From Agrobacterium tumefaciens (GTDB taxonomy: Bacteria > Pseudomonadota > Alphaproteobacteria > Rhizobiales > Rhizobiaceae): DNA of 64,000 bases. A program made the position numbers and the translations under genes. A model generated the notes under the pieces. It did not search any database. It was not told the DNA's origin and saw only the letters and a list, made by a program, of their open reading frames with translations. The stretch is taken from the NCBI GenBank assembly GCA_017744915.1, contig JAGIAH010000002.1, positions 496,001-560,000 of the forward strand, in the 5' to 3' direction. Shown here piece by piece: positions 8,176-17,739 of the stretch (position 1 is its first letter; the number at the start of each line of letters is the position of its first letter).

Positions 8176-9674
8176 GGCTGCGGCTCTCCCGGCTGCTGTC
8201 CCGGACTGTTCTGGATGGTCGGCGAGAGAATGCCGGCGTCGCTCAATTTTTCATCGGGGTTGGTCAGGACCATGATCTCGGTTCTGCGGTTCGTCTCGCG
8301 GCCTTCCTGCGTCTTGTTGTCGGCAATCGGGTCACTATCGGCGCGGCCTTCCGTCAGGATCGCATCCGGGCCGGTGAATTGGGAAAGAATGTCCCCGACC
8401 GCCTTGGCGCGCGCTTCGGAAAGGTGCCAGTTGGACGGGAATTCCACGGTCTTGATTGGCACGTTATCGGTATAACCGATGACGACCGCGCGGAATTTTT
8501 CAGCGGCGAGAGCACCGCCGATGCGCTGTATCAGATCGCGGAACTGCTGGCTGACCTCGGCGCTGCCGGTGGCGAAAAGGCCGGAATTGTTGATGCGCAC
8601 GCGCAATCGCCCGTTCACATCCGCCAGCGTGACCAGCTTCTTTTCGACTTCGGGCTGAAGGAAGGCCATCAGCTTTTCAAGCCGGGAAGGCTGCTTCGGC
8701 TCCACGATTTTTGGTGGTTCGACAATTTTCGGGGCTTCGGTTTTCACCGGTGGCGTTGGCGGGCTCGCGATCAGCACGCTTGGCGTCTCGTTCGGCGGCA
8801 GATGGGCCAGCCTTTCGAAAGTGACGTCGGACGCGTTGTTGAGCGACAGCGTGAAGAAGAGATAACCAAGCGCGAAAGCAAGCGCCATCAACGACAGCAG
8901 CGTCCACAGTGCCGCCATTGTCCGCAACGGCGTATGCCGCGCCTCGACACCTTTCCAGTGCGGTGAAAGTTCCCGTTCGAAGGCGCCATATTGGCCGATC
9001 AGCGTCTTGTAGAGACTGTCGCGGATACGCGAAAGTTCCAGCGCGCCCTTGGGGGAGACGCGTGTGCGCCCTTCAAAAGCCAGCGACAGGCACAGATAGA
9101 TCAGCAGCAGCAGATCCTTGTTGGCGCCGGGCGACTGGTGAAAATGGTCGAGAATGTCGAAGACCCGGTCGCCGCCGGTGACATCGTTGTGAAAGGTGGA
9201 GACAAGACCGGAACGCGCCCAGCCCGCCCGCACGCCCCAGGGCTTGCTGAGAACGACATCATCCACCGTTGCGCAGACGACGTAGTGCGCCGCCCGCGCC
9301 CGCTCTGCGCTGATGCGGGCGGAAGCGAGATCGCGCTCATAGCGGGTGATCGCCTCCAGGCAGGCGCGGCGAAGATGATCCGGGTCCGGCTGCTCGTCGC
9401 TGAAGCGCAACAGATGCGCGAGATTGAGCAGGGGGGCCGCCGATTGCACGAGCGTCGGCACCTCCTCGCCACCGAAGCGGAAACCGGAAAGCAGTTCGTC
9501 GACCGGCATGGCGGTCGCGCCGCCCCTGGGTCGCCCGGCCGGTTCGTCGGTTTCGATGATGTCTTCGAGGATCGCCGCCATGTTGCGGGCGTTCCGGTTG
9601 CGGCGGCGGCTCTCCTCGGTGATTTCGACCACCGTCGGCAAATCCTGCCAGGAAGAAGGCTTTTCGTTGCTCAT
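8172..9674 (-). CDS. tssL: T6SS membrane protein TssL with C-terminal OmpA peptidoglycan-binding domain
   Basis: 500 residues in three parts: a cytoplasmic DotU/IcmH domain (about 60-245), one transmembrane helix (about 254-276), and a periplasmic OmpA-like domain (FATGSAEVSQQF, then GYTDNVP and NRRTEIMVL). This is an 'evolved' TssL that carries its own peptidoglycan anchor. I take the ATG at 9674, which overlaps the tssK stop (ATGA). With this start residue 14 is Thr (DLPT), matching the Thr14 that PpkA phosphorylates in C58; the alternative start 5 codons upstream would break that numbering. Phospho-TssL is the docking site for Fha. Confidence 0.97.
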   Translation of the reverse strand: MSNEKPSSWQDLPTVVEITEESRRRNRNARNMAAILEDIIETDEPAGRPRGGATAMPVDELLSGFRFGGEEVPTLVQSAAPLLNLAHLLRFSDEQPDPDHLRRACLEAITRYERDLASARISAERARAAHYVVCATVDDVVLSKPWGVRAGWARSGLVSTFHNDVTGGDRVFDILDHFHQSPGANKDLLLLIYLCLSLAFEGRTRVSPKGALELSRIRDSLYKTLIGQYGAFERELSPHWKGVEARHTPLRTMAALWTLLSLMALAFALGYLFFTLSLNNASDVTFERLAHLPPNETPSVLIASPPTPPVKTEAPKIVEPPKIVEPKQPSRLEKLMAFLQPEVEKKLVTLADVNGRLRVRINNSGLFATGSAEVSQQFRDLIQRIGGALAAEKFRAVVIGYTDNVPIKTVEFPSNWHLSEARAKAVGDILSQFTGPDAILTEGRADSDPIADNKTQEGRETNRRTEIMVLTNPDEKLSDAGILSPTIQNSPGQQPGEPQP

Positions 9675-11011
9675 TCGCGTAACGCCCACATTTCCATCTC
9701 AAGTCCCGGAAACTCGCCCGCCAGATGCAGGGCGATGGCGCCGGACGTATCGAGCTGTTTCCAAAGCGGTGATGTCGTATCGATTTCGAAATAGACGGTG
9801 CCGGAACGATAGGGCAGCTGCCGTGGCAGAACGGGCAGCGACCGCACCGGAATGCCCGGCAGCGCCACATTGACCAGTTCGGAAATCCGCTCCACCGGCC
9901 CGACCTTGATCTGTGCGGGCAGCCGGCGGCGAATGTCCTCGGCGGCCATATCCGCGCGCACGGCCAGCACGAAACCGGCGTCGCGCAGCAGGGTACGGTC
10001 GTGGATCGTGCCGACGCGCACGCCGTGGCGGCGCTCCACCAGTTCGATGGCAACGGCTGCCTGTTCCAGAACCGCCGAGAGCGATGTGCGCAGATCATCG
10101 AACACCGCGCCGAATGTGGCTTTCAGATCATCATGCCGGTAGGGCGGGAAATTCGTCGCCCGTTTTTTGTCGGTGGTGAAGGTCGCGAGTTCGCCGGCAA
10201 GCTGGATACAGTCTTCATAAAAGCGGATGGGGTGAAAACGCGTGGCGTTGGCGCCGACATGCGCGAGCAGCGGGTCGGCCCGGTTGAGGATTTGCAGCAG
10301 GAAATAGTCGCCCACTTCCGCCGTTCCCCGGATTGTCGGATCGCCGATCCGTTCGGCGATTGCCTGGGCGCGGTGGCGCACGATCCCCAGAAGTTCCGTC
10401 AACAATTCGTTGAGGCGGGGTGCAGCCGCACAGGTGAGGCTGGGCGGAATGAAATCCGGGTCCAGAATGACCGCGCGGTCGGAACGCACCTCGATCACGC
10501 GCGCAAGGCCGATGAGATCGTAGCCGGCGAGATCGTCGCCGGTCTTGAGGAATTTCAGGCTGAGGCGGCCGACATCGATCGGCGCCACAAAATCCGTCTC
10601 GATATTGGTGTCCGAGACCTCGTAGCTGGAGGCGAGGAAGCGGACGCTGGCCGTATCGTTCCGGCCTGACGCGGACATGTCCGCCTTGCCGGGCTGACGG
10701 GCGGGCAGGGCGAGGTAGACGATGGCATCCTTGACGGTCTCATCGAGATCGAGCGGCGGCGGCAGATCGGAATCTTCGGGCGCCTCGAAGGGTGTGCCGT
10801 CGGGAAGAACGCCGCGCAGGTTGGAGAGGGCGAATTGCCCTATCGAAAGCGCGCTGCGATCCAGGCCGATCTCGGCAATGCCCCAGGGATAGGGGGAAAG
10901 GTTGCGCGTGGTATTGCGCACCAGACGTTCCGTCCAGCGATCGGATTGCTGGAAATGTTGAACGCGAAGAAACATGCCTTCGCTCCAGGCAACACGGTTT
11001 TCATGTCTCAT
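9671..11011 (-). CDS. tssK: T6SS baseplate protein TssK
   Basis: 446 residues, normal for the family. It opens with the hallmark N-terminus of TssK (VAWSEGMFLRVQHFQQSDRW), where most homologues read W..GMFL.PQHFQ. TssK trimers join the TssEFG baseplate wedges to the TssLM membrane complex in the cytoplasm. It sits between fha (11-bp overlap) and tssL (4-bp overlap), in tightly coupled translation. Start at ATG 11011. Nothing unusual seen. Confidence 0.96.
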   Translation of the reverse strand: MRHENRVAWSEGMFLRVQHFQQSDRWTERLVRNTTRNLSPYPWGIAEIGLDRSALSIGQFALSNLRGVLPDGTPFEAPEDSDLPPPLDLDETVKDAIVYLALPARQPGKADMSASGRNDTASVRFLASSYEVSDTNIETDFVAPIDVGRLSLKFLKTGDDLAGYDLIGLARVIEVRSDRAVILDPDFIPPSLTCAAAPRLNELLTELLGIVRHRAQAIAERIGDPTIRGTAEVGDYFLLQILNRADPLLAHVGANATRFHPIRFYEDCIQLAGELATFTTDKKRATNFPPYRHDDLKATFGAVFDDLRTSLSAVLEQAAVAIELVERRHGVRVGTIHDRTLLRDAGFVLAVRADMAAEDIRRRLPAQIKVGPVERISELVNVALPGIPVRSLPVLPRQLPYRSGTVYFEIDTTSPLWKQLDTSGAIALHLAGEFPGLEMEMWALRE

Positions 11012-12200
11012 CGTGGTTATTTACCCCCTTGGCATCGGCCGCAATCGCGTCAGGTTCAGCGAGAGGCGCGGCGTTGCCGCGCGCTGCCCGTTGCAGAAAC
11101 TGCCGAACCGGCAATTGACGACCGTTTTCTTCAAACTGTTTTTTGTAGGCGGACCAGTAATCCGTCTTCGTGATCAGCGCCTGCCAATCCCTGCGCTCGA
11201 TTTTCGAGCGGATATCGTTTGCGGCATCGACGGAAGCTTCGAGAAGCCTTGGTTCGAGCTTCTGCGTGCATGTCTGGATAAGGGTTTCGAGAGAGGCGGT
11301 GAGGCGGCGCTGCTGATGAATGAGCGCTTCCAGACGCTCGCCCAGCGATGCGCGCGGCCCGGTGGCGTGATCGCCCTCTATGTCGAAAATGGCGAGGCAC
11401 TCGGCATTCTCCCTTTCGAGCGCCGTCACAAGATCGCCGATCTCCGCCTGTGCGGCAGATATTCCAGCAGGTTCCGGCTCTTCCGCTGTCGGATTTTTGC
11501 CCTCGTCCGGAAAAACGCTGTCGAAATCTGCGCCCTGGATTGGTGATGGCGTGCGCGCGATCACGACCGGCGTGTTCAGCGCATCAGTATGCTCGTGCCT
11601 GCTGCTTGCGGCCGGCTCGTCATCCCAGTCCGCCGGGAGTATCGCGCCAATGCCGGTGGCATCGGGCGGGGCGCTCCAGCCGATCTCGACATTGCGCGAA
11701 ATGGTTTTGGCCTTCCGGCTCGCCTGGCCATCAGCGGTTTGTGTCCAGTCCTCCTGGGGAAGCGTGTTGCCCAGCACGCCGCCGGCCGAACGGCCGTTCG
11801 GGGCGATATCGGCAAGGATGGCCGAAATGGTCAGGGGTTCGTCACTCATCCGCAGCGAGGCGTCGGGGTCGGAAAAATCCAGTTCGGCAGCGCCGCTGAT
11901 GCTCACCTGAAAAATCTGCCCGCCGATGTTGATCTGCGAGCCGTCCCGCAGACGCGCACTTTCACCTTCGAGCAACAGACGGCCATCGACCAGTGTGCCG
12001 TTTGCGCTCTGGTCCAGGATTGTGAAGTCTTCGCCCTCACGGCTGAGCGTGCAATGCAGTTTGGAAACGCGCCGTTCATTGTCATCGATCTGCCAGTCGC
12101 AATCCTGCGAGCGGCCGATCACGCGGCGGCCGCGCTCGAAGCTCCATTGGCCGGGCCTTGAGGCCCCGAGATTTTGTATGTCCTTGAGCGCCAGTTTCAT
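11001..12200 (-). CDS. fha: T6SS forkhead-associated protein Fha
   Basis: 399 residues. The FHA domain occupies about residues 20-95: RRVIGRSQDCDWQI, RRVSKLHCTL, then SANGTLVDG. Arg30 and Ser46, the residues shown in C58 to bind phosphothreonine of TssL, are both present at those numbers. The rest is a low-complexity linker followed by a helical C-terminal region (from about 235) with no named domain. Fha recognises TssL phosphorylated on Thr14 and promotes Hcp loading and secretion. It overlaps tssK by 11 bp and follows tssG after 9 bp. Confidence 0.94.
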   Translation of the reverse strand: MKLALKDIQNLGASRPGQWSFERGRRVIGRSQDCDWQIDDNERRVSKLHCTLSREGEDFTILDQSANGTLVDGRLLLEGESARLRDGSQINIGGQIFQVSISGAAELDFSDPDASLRMSDEPLTISAILADIAPNGRSAGGVLGNTLPQEDWTQTADGQASRKAKTISRNVEIGWSAPPDATGIGAILPADWDDEPAASSRHEHTDALNTPVVIARTPSPIQGADFDSVFPDEGKNPTAEEPEPAGISAAQAEIGDLVTALERENAECLAIFDIEGDHATGPRASLGERLEALIHQQRRLTASLETLIQTCTQKLEPRLLEASVDAANDIRSKIERRDWQALITKTDYWSAYKKQFEENGRQLPVRQFLQRAARGNAAPLAEPDAIAADAKGVNNHDET

Positions 12201-12209
12201 ATCATGCCC

Positions 12210-13211
12210 TCACGCGGAGATTGCCGAGCCTTCCCGCTCGGTCACGATGGCGTCGGTGCTGTCCTTTTGTGCCGGGGCTACACGGGCCCAGCTGTTCCAG
12301 CCGAGACGGGCGGGAGCATCGGGCTCACCCAGCCGGCAGAACGGAATATCCTCCTTTTTCAGGATTACCTGCACGTCGAACTCAAGGGCGCTGCCGACGA
12401 ACAGGCGCGTCAGCGAGAAGATTTGGGCAAGCCGCTTCGATCCGGGCGTCAACGCCAGATAATCGGCATAGGCAACCGGTCCGATGACGACACGGAAACC
12501 GCCGCTCATATCTTCCACCGCGCTTCCGGCCGTTGTGTTCTGCCCCAGCCGCAGACCGGAGGCCTGCCCGAGTTGGCTCTGTTCGTGAAGCGGCAAAGCT
12601 ACCCATCGCCTGCGGAACTGTTCGATACCGACGGGAAGCCCGGTGAATTCGCAGAGCATTGAGGTAAGGGCGGAGACATTGCGGTTGCGATTGGCCATGA
12701 GCCCGCTGAAACGCAGAAGCGTATCTTCGCTCACGCCCGCCTTCTCCACCAACCCCGCCGTGCGAAACCCGGTGAGCGCAAGCAGGGTCTTGCGGAAGCC
12801 GTTGTTCCCGCTCTGGCCGGACCAGCGCAGCCCCCTTGCAAGACGGTATTTTTCCGTGGCCGACACAAAAAGTTCGCTGAACCTTGCGGCGAACAGATTG
12901 AAGAAACCGGCAAGCGCCCCGGAGCGGTTGCGTTCCTCCCGCTGGAGCAATTCGCCATAGGCCGGCGGCAGCGAACCGAGCGGCCCGACAATCGGCGCGA
13001 AGGCGGATTTGAGCTCAGAGGCGCCCTGTTTTCGGCCGAACCCGCTGATGGCCAATGCAGTCGGCTGCACGCCGCCATGCGCCGTAATCGTCAGCCCGTC
13101 ATCGGAAACATGCTGGGCCACGCGAAAAGCGGTGGCCGGGTCGAAGCGGCCGGGATCGGTGCTGAGAAGCGCTGCCTGCCGGTCTTTTGCGGTTGGTGTC
13201 TGTTGCTCCAT
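12210..13211 (-). CDS. tssG: T6SS baseplate protein TssG
   Basis: 333 residues, as expected for TssG (VasB/ImpH). The central part (FGRKQGASELKSAF..., GALAGFFNLFAARFSELF) fits the family, where two TssF and one TssG form the gp6/gp7-like wedge core. The region ALAFRVAQHVSDDGLTI-like in most homologues reads DPATAFRVAQHVSDDGLTI here. It lies 9 bp after tssF and 9 bp before fha. Start at ATG 13211. No anomaly seen. Confidence 0.94.
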   Translation of the reverse strand: MEQQTPTAKDRQAALLSTDPGRFDPATAFRVAQHVSDDGLTITAHGGVQPTALAISGFGRKQGASELKSAFAPIVGPLGSLPPAYGELLQREERNRSGALAGFFNLFAARFSELFVSATEKYRLARGLRWSGQSGNNGFRKTLLALTGFRTAGLVEKAGVSEDTLLRFSGLMANRNRNVSALTSMLCEFTGLPVGIEQFRRRWVALPLHEQSQLGQASGLRLGQNTTAGSAVEDMSGGFRVVIGPVAYADYLALTPGSKRLAQIFSLTRLFVGSALEFDVQVILKKEDIPFCRLGEPDAPARLGWNSWARVAPAQKDSTDAIVTEREGSAISA

Positions 13212-13220
13212 CCCGGCCTC

Positions 13221-15002
13221 CTAAAGCAATGGCCGGTCTGCGGCACGGGCCGGCCAGCGGGCAATCGGTTTGGAGTGGCCACGCATCGTCGCCGTCAGCC
13301 GCGTGAAGCTGTTGATCGAGGTGTAAAGGCCGAAGAAGTGGTTGAGAACATTGGCGAAGATGAAAGCCGCAGGGCGGGCGATCAGCGATGGGTCGAATTC
13401 CACGGTGATGTCCGTTCCCGGCACCATCACCGAACCGATCCGGGCATGGGAATTCTGCGCCTCGACATTGCTGATCGATTCAACCAGTTGCCGGGTTTCC
13501 GGGCTGTCCCGGAAGGAATAGAGCGACAATATATCCTTCAGCGGCGCGCCACCATTGTCGGTGAGCGAAAGATGATTGAGCAGCAGATGCGATATCAGCC
13601 GCCATTCGCGCGCCGAGCGCTCGTTGACGCGAATGGCCGCCGTCGGCGGCATCAGTGCGTGGATGGACTTCACCGCCTCGTTGCCGGTTGTAAGCTGCAG
13701 GAAAGGATGCCCGCCGCCGAAGGGAAGCTGGCTCGGCAATTCGCGATTGATGCAGAGCGTGTCGATGCTCGCCACCATGTCAAGCGGTCCGAGGGGACCG
13801 CGCTTTTCATCCACGAAGGCAATGTCGGTGTCGGACGAACCATCGTCGTCAAACCGGCGCTGGATCTGCCAGAACACCGTCGCGCCATTGTTGCGCTGGG
13901 TGCGTCCGAAGAAGGGCGAGGTTTTTTCCGTCTGTCCGGAGCGGCTGGTCAGCTCCACGGTTTCGACGGCGTAGATTTCACGGGTCCGCTGCCGCCGCGC
14001 ATCCGGCAGGAGGCGGTATTCCGTGCGCGTTCCATCGAGGCTCAGCGGTTCGCAGCTTTGTTTGAACAGGTTGATGACCGGCGAAGCGTTCAGCACGAAA
14101 TCCTTGACGGAGACCATGCGTTCGAGCCGCGTATCCGCCGCATCCAGATAGATATAAAGCTCACAATCGCCGCCGCTCCATCTGTTCAGCCCGTCAATAT
14201 CGATGAAGAGAAACTTCTGCGGCAGGGCGAAGAATTCGGTGAGAAGCCGGTATCCATCGAAGCTGTTGGCGGGATAGGGCAGCATCGCCTGATCGCGGGT
14301 GTAACCGGAAGGCCTGAGATTGCCGGCGGGCAGGAAAACGGCTTCCCTGTCTTCGGAGTGACGCGCAAGCGCCATGCCCACACAATGGTTCGTCAAAAGC
14401 TCGTAAAGGGCGGTCGCCTGCTGCCATGCGGCGGAGAGGAAAATCTGGAGCTTCGTCAGCCCCATTTCCGCAAAGGTGCTGCCGCGCGGTGCCGTGCTGC
14501 GCAGGGAAAGCCGCAGGCAGCTCGCCGCACCGGCAAAGGAGGCTGAAAAAGGTGCATCGATCGGCTGCCCGGCAAGCGTCGCGGCGGTAATCTGCAGCGG
14601 AACGATCCCCACCTCCTGCGTGGTGCGAAAACGGCAGCTCTCGCCACCCACCGGTTCGGCAAGGATTTCGCTGTGACGGGCAAGCGTCTGCACGGTTGCC
14701 AGTGCCGGGCTCGGAGCGAATTGCACGACGCTCATCGAAGGGATCGGCGCAAGATAATGCGGGTAGAGCGTTTCCAGCAGGCTGTCCGACAGTTCGGGAA
14801 ACTCGTCATCCAGTTTCTGGCGCACACGGGCGGCGGAATAGGCAAAGCTCTGGATCAACCGCTCGACGTGTGGATCGTCGGCGACATCGCCCGTCATGCG
14901 CAGCCTGCCGGCGATTTTCGGGAAAGCAGCCGCAAAACGGGATGCCCGCTTTCTCAGCGCAAAAAGCTCGTCATTGTATTTTTCGAGAAAACCCTCAGCC
15001 AT
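13221..15002 (-). CDS. tssF: T6SS baseplate protein TssF
   Basis: 593 residues. The N-terminus FLEKYNDELFALRKRASRFAAAFPKIAGRL is the standard TssF opening, so I place the start at the ATG at 15002, 8 bp inside tssE; an upstream extension to 15125 would lie inside tssE. The DPHVERLIQSFAYSAARVRQKLDDEFPELSDSLLETLYPHYL stretch (about 40-85) is the conserved family block. TssF is the main wedge protein of the T6SS baseplate. It lies in the middle of the operon between tssE and tssG. Confidence 0.96.
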   Translation of the reverse strand: MAEGFLEKYNDELFALRKRASRFAAAFPKIAGRLRMTGDVADDPHVERLIQSFAYSAARVRQKLDDEFPELSDSLLETLYPHYLAPIPSMSVVQFAPSPALATVQTLARHSEILAEPVGGESCRFRTTQEVGIVPLQITAATLAGQPIDAPFSASFAGAASCLRLSLRSTAPRGSTFAEMGLTKLQIFLSAAWQQATALYELLTNHCVGMALARHSEDREAVFLPAGNLRPSGYTRDQAMLPYPANSFDGYRLLTEFFALPQKFLFIDIDGLNRWSGGDCELYIYLDAADTRLERMVSVKDFVLNASPVINLFKQSCEPLSLDGTRTEYRLLPDARRQRTREIYAVETVELTSRSGQTEKTSPFFGRTQRNNGATVFWQIQRRFDDDGSSDTDIAFVDEKRGPLGPLDMVASIDTLCINRELPSQLPFGGGHPFLQLTTGNEAVKSIHALMPPTAAIRVNERSAREWRLISHLLLNHLSLTDNGGAPLKDILSLYSFRDSPETRQLVESISNVEAQNSHARIGSVMVPGTDITVEFDPSLIARPAAFIFANVLNHFFGLYTSINSFTRLTATMRGHSKPIARWPARAADRPLL

Positions 15003-15504
15003 TCGTCGTCTCCACCAGGAAACGTTGCGTCGATGGATCGATGCGGGATTCGAAGCTGATCGGCGGCATGCCTTCCTGAAGACGGAATGTCGCCTGTATG
15101 CGCATGCGAAGTGCCCGGTCGCCATCCGTGCGGTTCTTCAGGATTGTCACATGCACATCGGCAAGGCGGGTCTCGAACAGGGAAATCCGCCGCTCGATGC
15201 TGCGCGCCAGCCGCGCCTTGGAGGCATCCGTCACCAGATTGGCCGAAAGAATGCCATCCACACCATAGCTCACCAGCGCATCGGAAAGCTCGTTCAGCGC
15301 CGCCGGCGGGCCGGCGGGGTTACGGCGGGTATTGAGCAGTGCCTCGAGATCGCGGCGGATCACCTCGCGCATCTCGCGTGCCTGATCCTTGAGGCTGACG
15401 AGCGTGTCCGTTTCCGCATCCGGCGCGTCATCGAGCAGCCGGTCCAGAACGGAGCGCGACAGCGTTCTCTGCCGTGCGCGATATTGCTCGAGCGGATCAA
15501 CCAC
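14995..15504 (-). CDS. tssE: T6SS baseplate protein TssE (gp25-like)
   Basis: About 169 residues from a GTG at 15504. The gp25-like lysozyme-related fold is seen in SVLDRLLDDAP, EVIRRDLEALLNTRR and the GVDGILS / IERRISLFETRLADVHV segment. TssE is the conserved baseplate component that staples sheath to wedge. Start choice is uncertain: GTG 15504 has GAAAGGCAG upstream and overlaps tagJ by 8 bp; an in-frame ATG at 15555 would add 17 residues within tagJ. The 3' end overlaps tssF. Confidence 0.92.
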   Translation of the reverse strand: MVDPLEQYRARQRTLSRSVLDRLLDDAPDAETDTLVSLKDQAREMREVIRRDLEALLNTRRNPAGPPAALNELSDALVSYGVDGILSANLVTDASKARLARSIERRISLFETRLADVHVTILKNRTDGDRALRMRIQATFRLQEGMPPISFESRIDPSTQRFLVETTNG

Positions 15505-16321
15505 GGGCGATCTGCCTTTCTTCGTCGGACGCGGCGGAAAGGGAGCCGATCTCATGGAACGGCACGACATCGTCGCCAATCAGCAGGCAGCGCTGTCCGA
15601 GGCCCGTCACTAGCGGCTGGTCGTCTTCACTCCAGCGCGTTTCCCGACCAAGGAGAAGGCCGACATCGTCTCCCGCGCCATGATAGATCGCCGGAAGCAG
15701 CACGGATGCGACCGCGCCGTCGCGCAAGGTCAGTTCGGCGCCGCGGAATGCGAGATCGCGCGGGCGGCTCATGGGGTCGATGGTGAGGCTTTCGATGCGT
15801 CCATAGTCGATCCAGAGGTAGCGGCCGCCATTGGTCAGCACTTCCAGCGCATGCGGGACCCGATCGTCCAGATCGCGGATGTCGCCGGCGCTCTTGCCAT
15901 CGTGGCCGATCGGCACATTGCCGCGTTTTTCGTCGAGCTCAGCCAGAGCGGTCTTGGCGGCATCCACGTCACCGCCGCGCGCGGCAATATTCGCCCGGAT
16001 GGCGAGCTGATCGAGTTCGGAGGGGCCGCCGGGGAAATCCGGCACGGCGCCGTTTTCAAACCACGCATTGCGCGCTGCCATGGCGCGCAGCTGGTGGCGG
16101 AAGAGGGAAAAACCGACGCTGTCCTGCGGTGAAAATGTTGCGGCCAGATTGCATTGTGCATCAGCCTTTTCATAGTCGCCGGCAAGCACCAGCAGGTCGA
16201 TGTAAAAATGGCGGCCGTCCTTGTCGGTCGGTCTGGTTTTGACGTGTTCGCGCGCAAGCTCAATCGCTTCCTGCAGCCGGTCATCATCGAGAAGGCGGGA
16301 AATGTCGTCGCGCAGCGTCAT
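15497..16321 (-). CDS. tagJ: T6SS accessory protein TagJ (ImpE)
   Basis: 274 residues, ImpE/TagJ family. The N-terminal half is a tetratricopeptide-like helical array (LLDDDRLQEAIELAREHVKTRP, GRHFYIDLLVLAGDYEKADAQ); the C-terminal half is a mixed domain (FIWID-like stretch YLWIDYGRIESL and LTLRDGAVASVLLPAIYHG). In other bacteria TagJ binds the sheath protein TssB and helps ClpV recycle the sheath. It overlaps tssC40 by 4 bp (ATGA) and tssE by 8 bp. Confidence 0.9.
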   Translation of the reverse strand: MTLRDDISRLLDDDRLQEAIELAREHVKTRPTDKDGRHFYIDLLVLAGDYEKADAQCNLAATFSPQDSVGFSLFRHQLRAMAARNAWFENGAVPDFPGGPSELDQLAIRANIAARGGDVDAAKTALAELDEKRGNVPIGHDGKSAGDIRDLDDRVPHALEVLTNGGRYLWIDYGRIESLTIDPMSRPRDLAFRGAELTLRDGAVASVLLPAIYHGAGDDVGLLLGRETRWSEDDQPLVTGLGQRCLLIGDDVVPFHEIGSLSAASDEERQIARG

Positions 16322-17712
16322 GCGGATATCCTTTGCGGCTCGGCCGAAGGCCTCGATGCGCCGGTGGGCTGCATCATGGTTTCGGCGATGAGGTGGAAGC
16401 TCGTGGAGACGTCATCGAGCTGGAAATGCGGCTGAAGGCGCACGGTACAGGAGAATGTTCCGGGTTTGCCGGGAACCTCGAAGACATTGATCCCGGCAGA
16501 GCGCAGCGGATAGCGCGTGCGCAACGCCGCTTCCGCATCGTCATTGCCGAGCGTGTAGGAGGAAAGCCAGCTTTCCAGCTTGCGCTCGATCGTCGAGGCA
16601 TCGCTCAGCTGGCCGATGTCATCACGCATGATGACCTTGAGGTAATGCGAGAACCGCGAGGCGCACAGCACATATTGCAGCATGGCGGCAAGGCGGGCGT
16701 TTTGCCTTGCCGCTTCGGTGGAATAATGGCCGGGCGCATGCAGAGACTGGTTGGCGTTGAAGATCGCCATGCCGGAAAGATAGGTGGTGGAGACGGGCAC
16801 GATGCCGAGGTCGGAAAACTGCTGTTCCTGTCCGGTCGTCAACTGCACTTCGACAGGCGGCTGGGCTGAAAGGCCGTTGCTCTCGACGCCGAGATCGAAC
16901 GGCGGCAATTGCCGGGACGAGAGCATGCCGCCATCCACGGCGTCCTGCGTCACGCCGCGCAGATCCGCAAACCAGCCGGAATCGACGAAGTTGCGCACGA
17001 CCACTGTCGCAAAGGCGAAGGCGGCATTGCCCCAGAGCAGTGTCTCGCCACTTTCCGCCACATGTTCGCGGAATGGAAATCCGTCGTCCCGTTCACGCGC
17101 ATGGGGCCTGTAGGGAGAGCGCAGCAAAACGCGCGGCGCGACAAGGCCAACGAAACGGGAATCGTCGCGGGCGCGAAGAGCGTTCCAGCGTAGCCGCGAT
17201 TTGTCCTGCTTCAGCGAGGAAAAGTCGTGGACCCGGCTGAGTTCGGCAAAGTCCTCGAGGCCAACGGCGGAAGGAGCGGCGGCCGCAACAAAGGGGCAGA
17301 AAGCTGCCGCAGCCACCATGCCGATCTGTGAGAGCGTGGTGATGGAATCCGCCCCCTGAACATCATCAGGGGAAAAGGCATAATCGCCGATCAGCAGCCC
17401 GACGGGTTCGCCGCCCGGCATGCCGAATTCGCGGTTATAGACGACTTCGAAAAGATGGCTCTGGTCGAAGTCGGTGGCGCGTTCCGTGTTGCGGGCAAGG
17501 TCACGCCAGCTGGCGTTCAGCAGTTTCACCTTCACGTCGGTGCTGCGGCCGGCTTCGCGCACGACCATGGCAAGCCCGCGCCATCTCGCCTCCATCGCCT
17601 GAAAATCGGGATGGTGGAGAATGGCGTTCACCTGGCCGGTCAGCGCATCATCGATGAGGGCGATGAGCTGGTCGGCGAAAATACGGGCGTCCGGAAAGGA
17701 CTGATGCGCCAT
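16318..17712 (-). CDS. tssC40: T6SS sheath large subunit paralogue TssC40
   Basis: 464 residues, TssC/VipB family. It shares the block order of TssC41 just upstream (WRGLAMVV, LFEVVYNREFGMPGGEPVGLLIGDY, FSHYLKVIMRDDIG) but lacks the first ~35 residues that in TssC proteins pack against TssB. Two adjacent tssC genes are a known feature of Agrobacterium and Rhizobium T6SS loci. TssC40 may make mixed sheaths or act in assembly; the sequence cannot decide. It begins 55 bp after tssC41, with a stable hairpin in between, and overlaps tagJ by 4 bp. Confidence 0.93.
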   Translation of the reverse strand: MAHQSFPDARIFADQLIALIDDALTGQVNAILHHPDFQAMEARWRGLAMVVREAGRSTDVKVKLLNASWRDLARNTERATDFDQSHLFEVVYNREFGMPGGEPVGLLIGDYAFSPDDVQGADSITTLSQIGMVAAAAFCPFVAAAAPSAVGLEDFAELSRVHDFSSLKQDKSRLRWNALRARDDSRFVGLVAPRVLLRSPYRPHARERDDGFPFREHVAESGETLLWGNAAFAFATVVVRNFVDSGWFADLRGVTQDAVDGGMLSSRQLPPFDLGVESNGLSAQPPVEVQLTTGQEQQFSDLGIVPVSTTYLSGMAIFNANQSLHAPGHYSTEAARQNARLAAMLQYVLCASRFSHYLKVIMRDDIGQLSDASTIERKLESWLSSYTLGNDDAEAALRTRYPLRSAGINVFEVPGKPGTFSCTVRLQPHFQLDDVSTSFHLIAETMMQPTGASRPSAEPQRISA

Positions 17713-17739
17713 GAGCGGGCTCCGGGTGATGAACGGGGC

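Noticed and set aside
13077-14546. A 489-codon plus-strand frame opposite tssF/tssG
   Set aside because: No family match or ribosome site, and tssF and tssG are secure.
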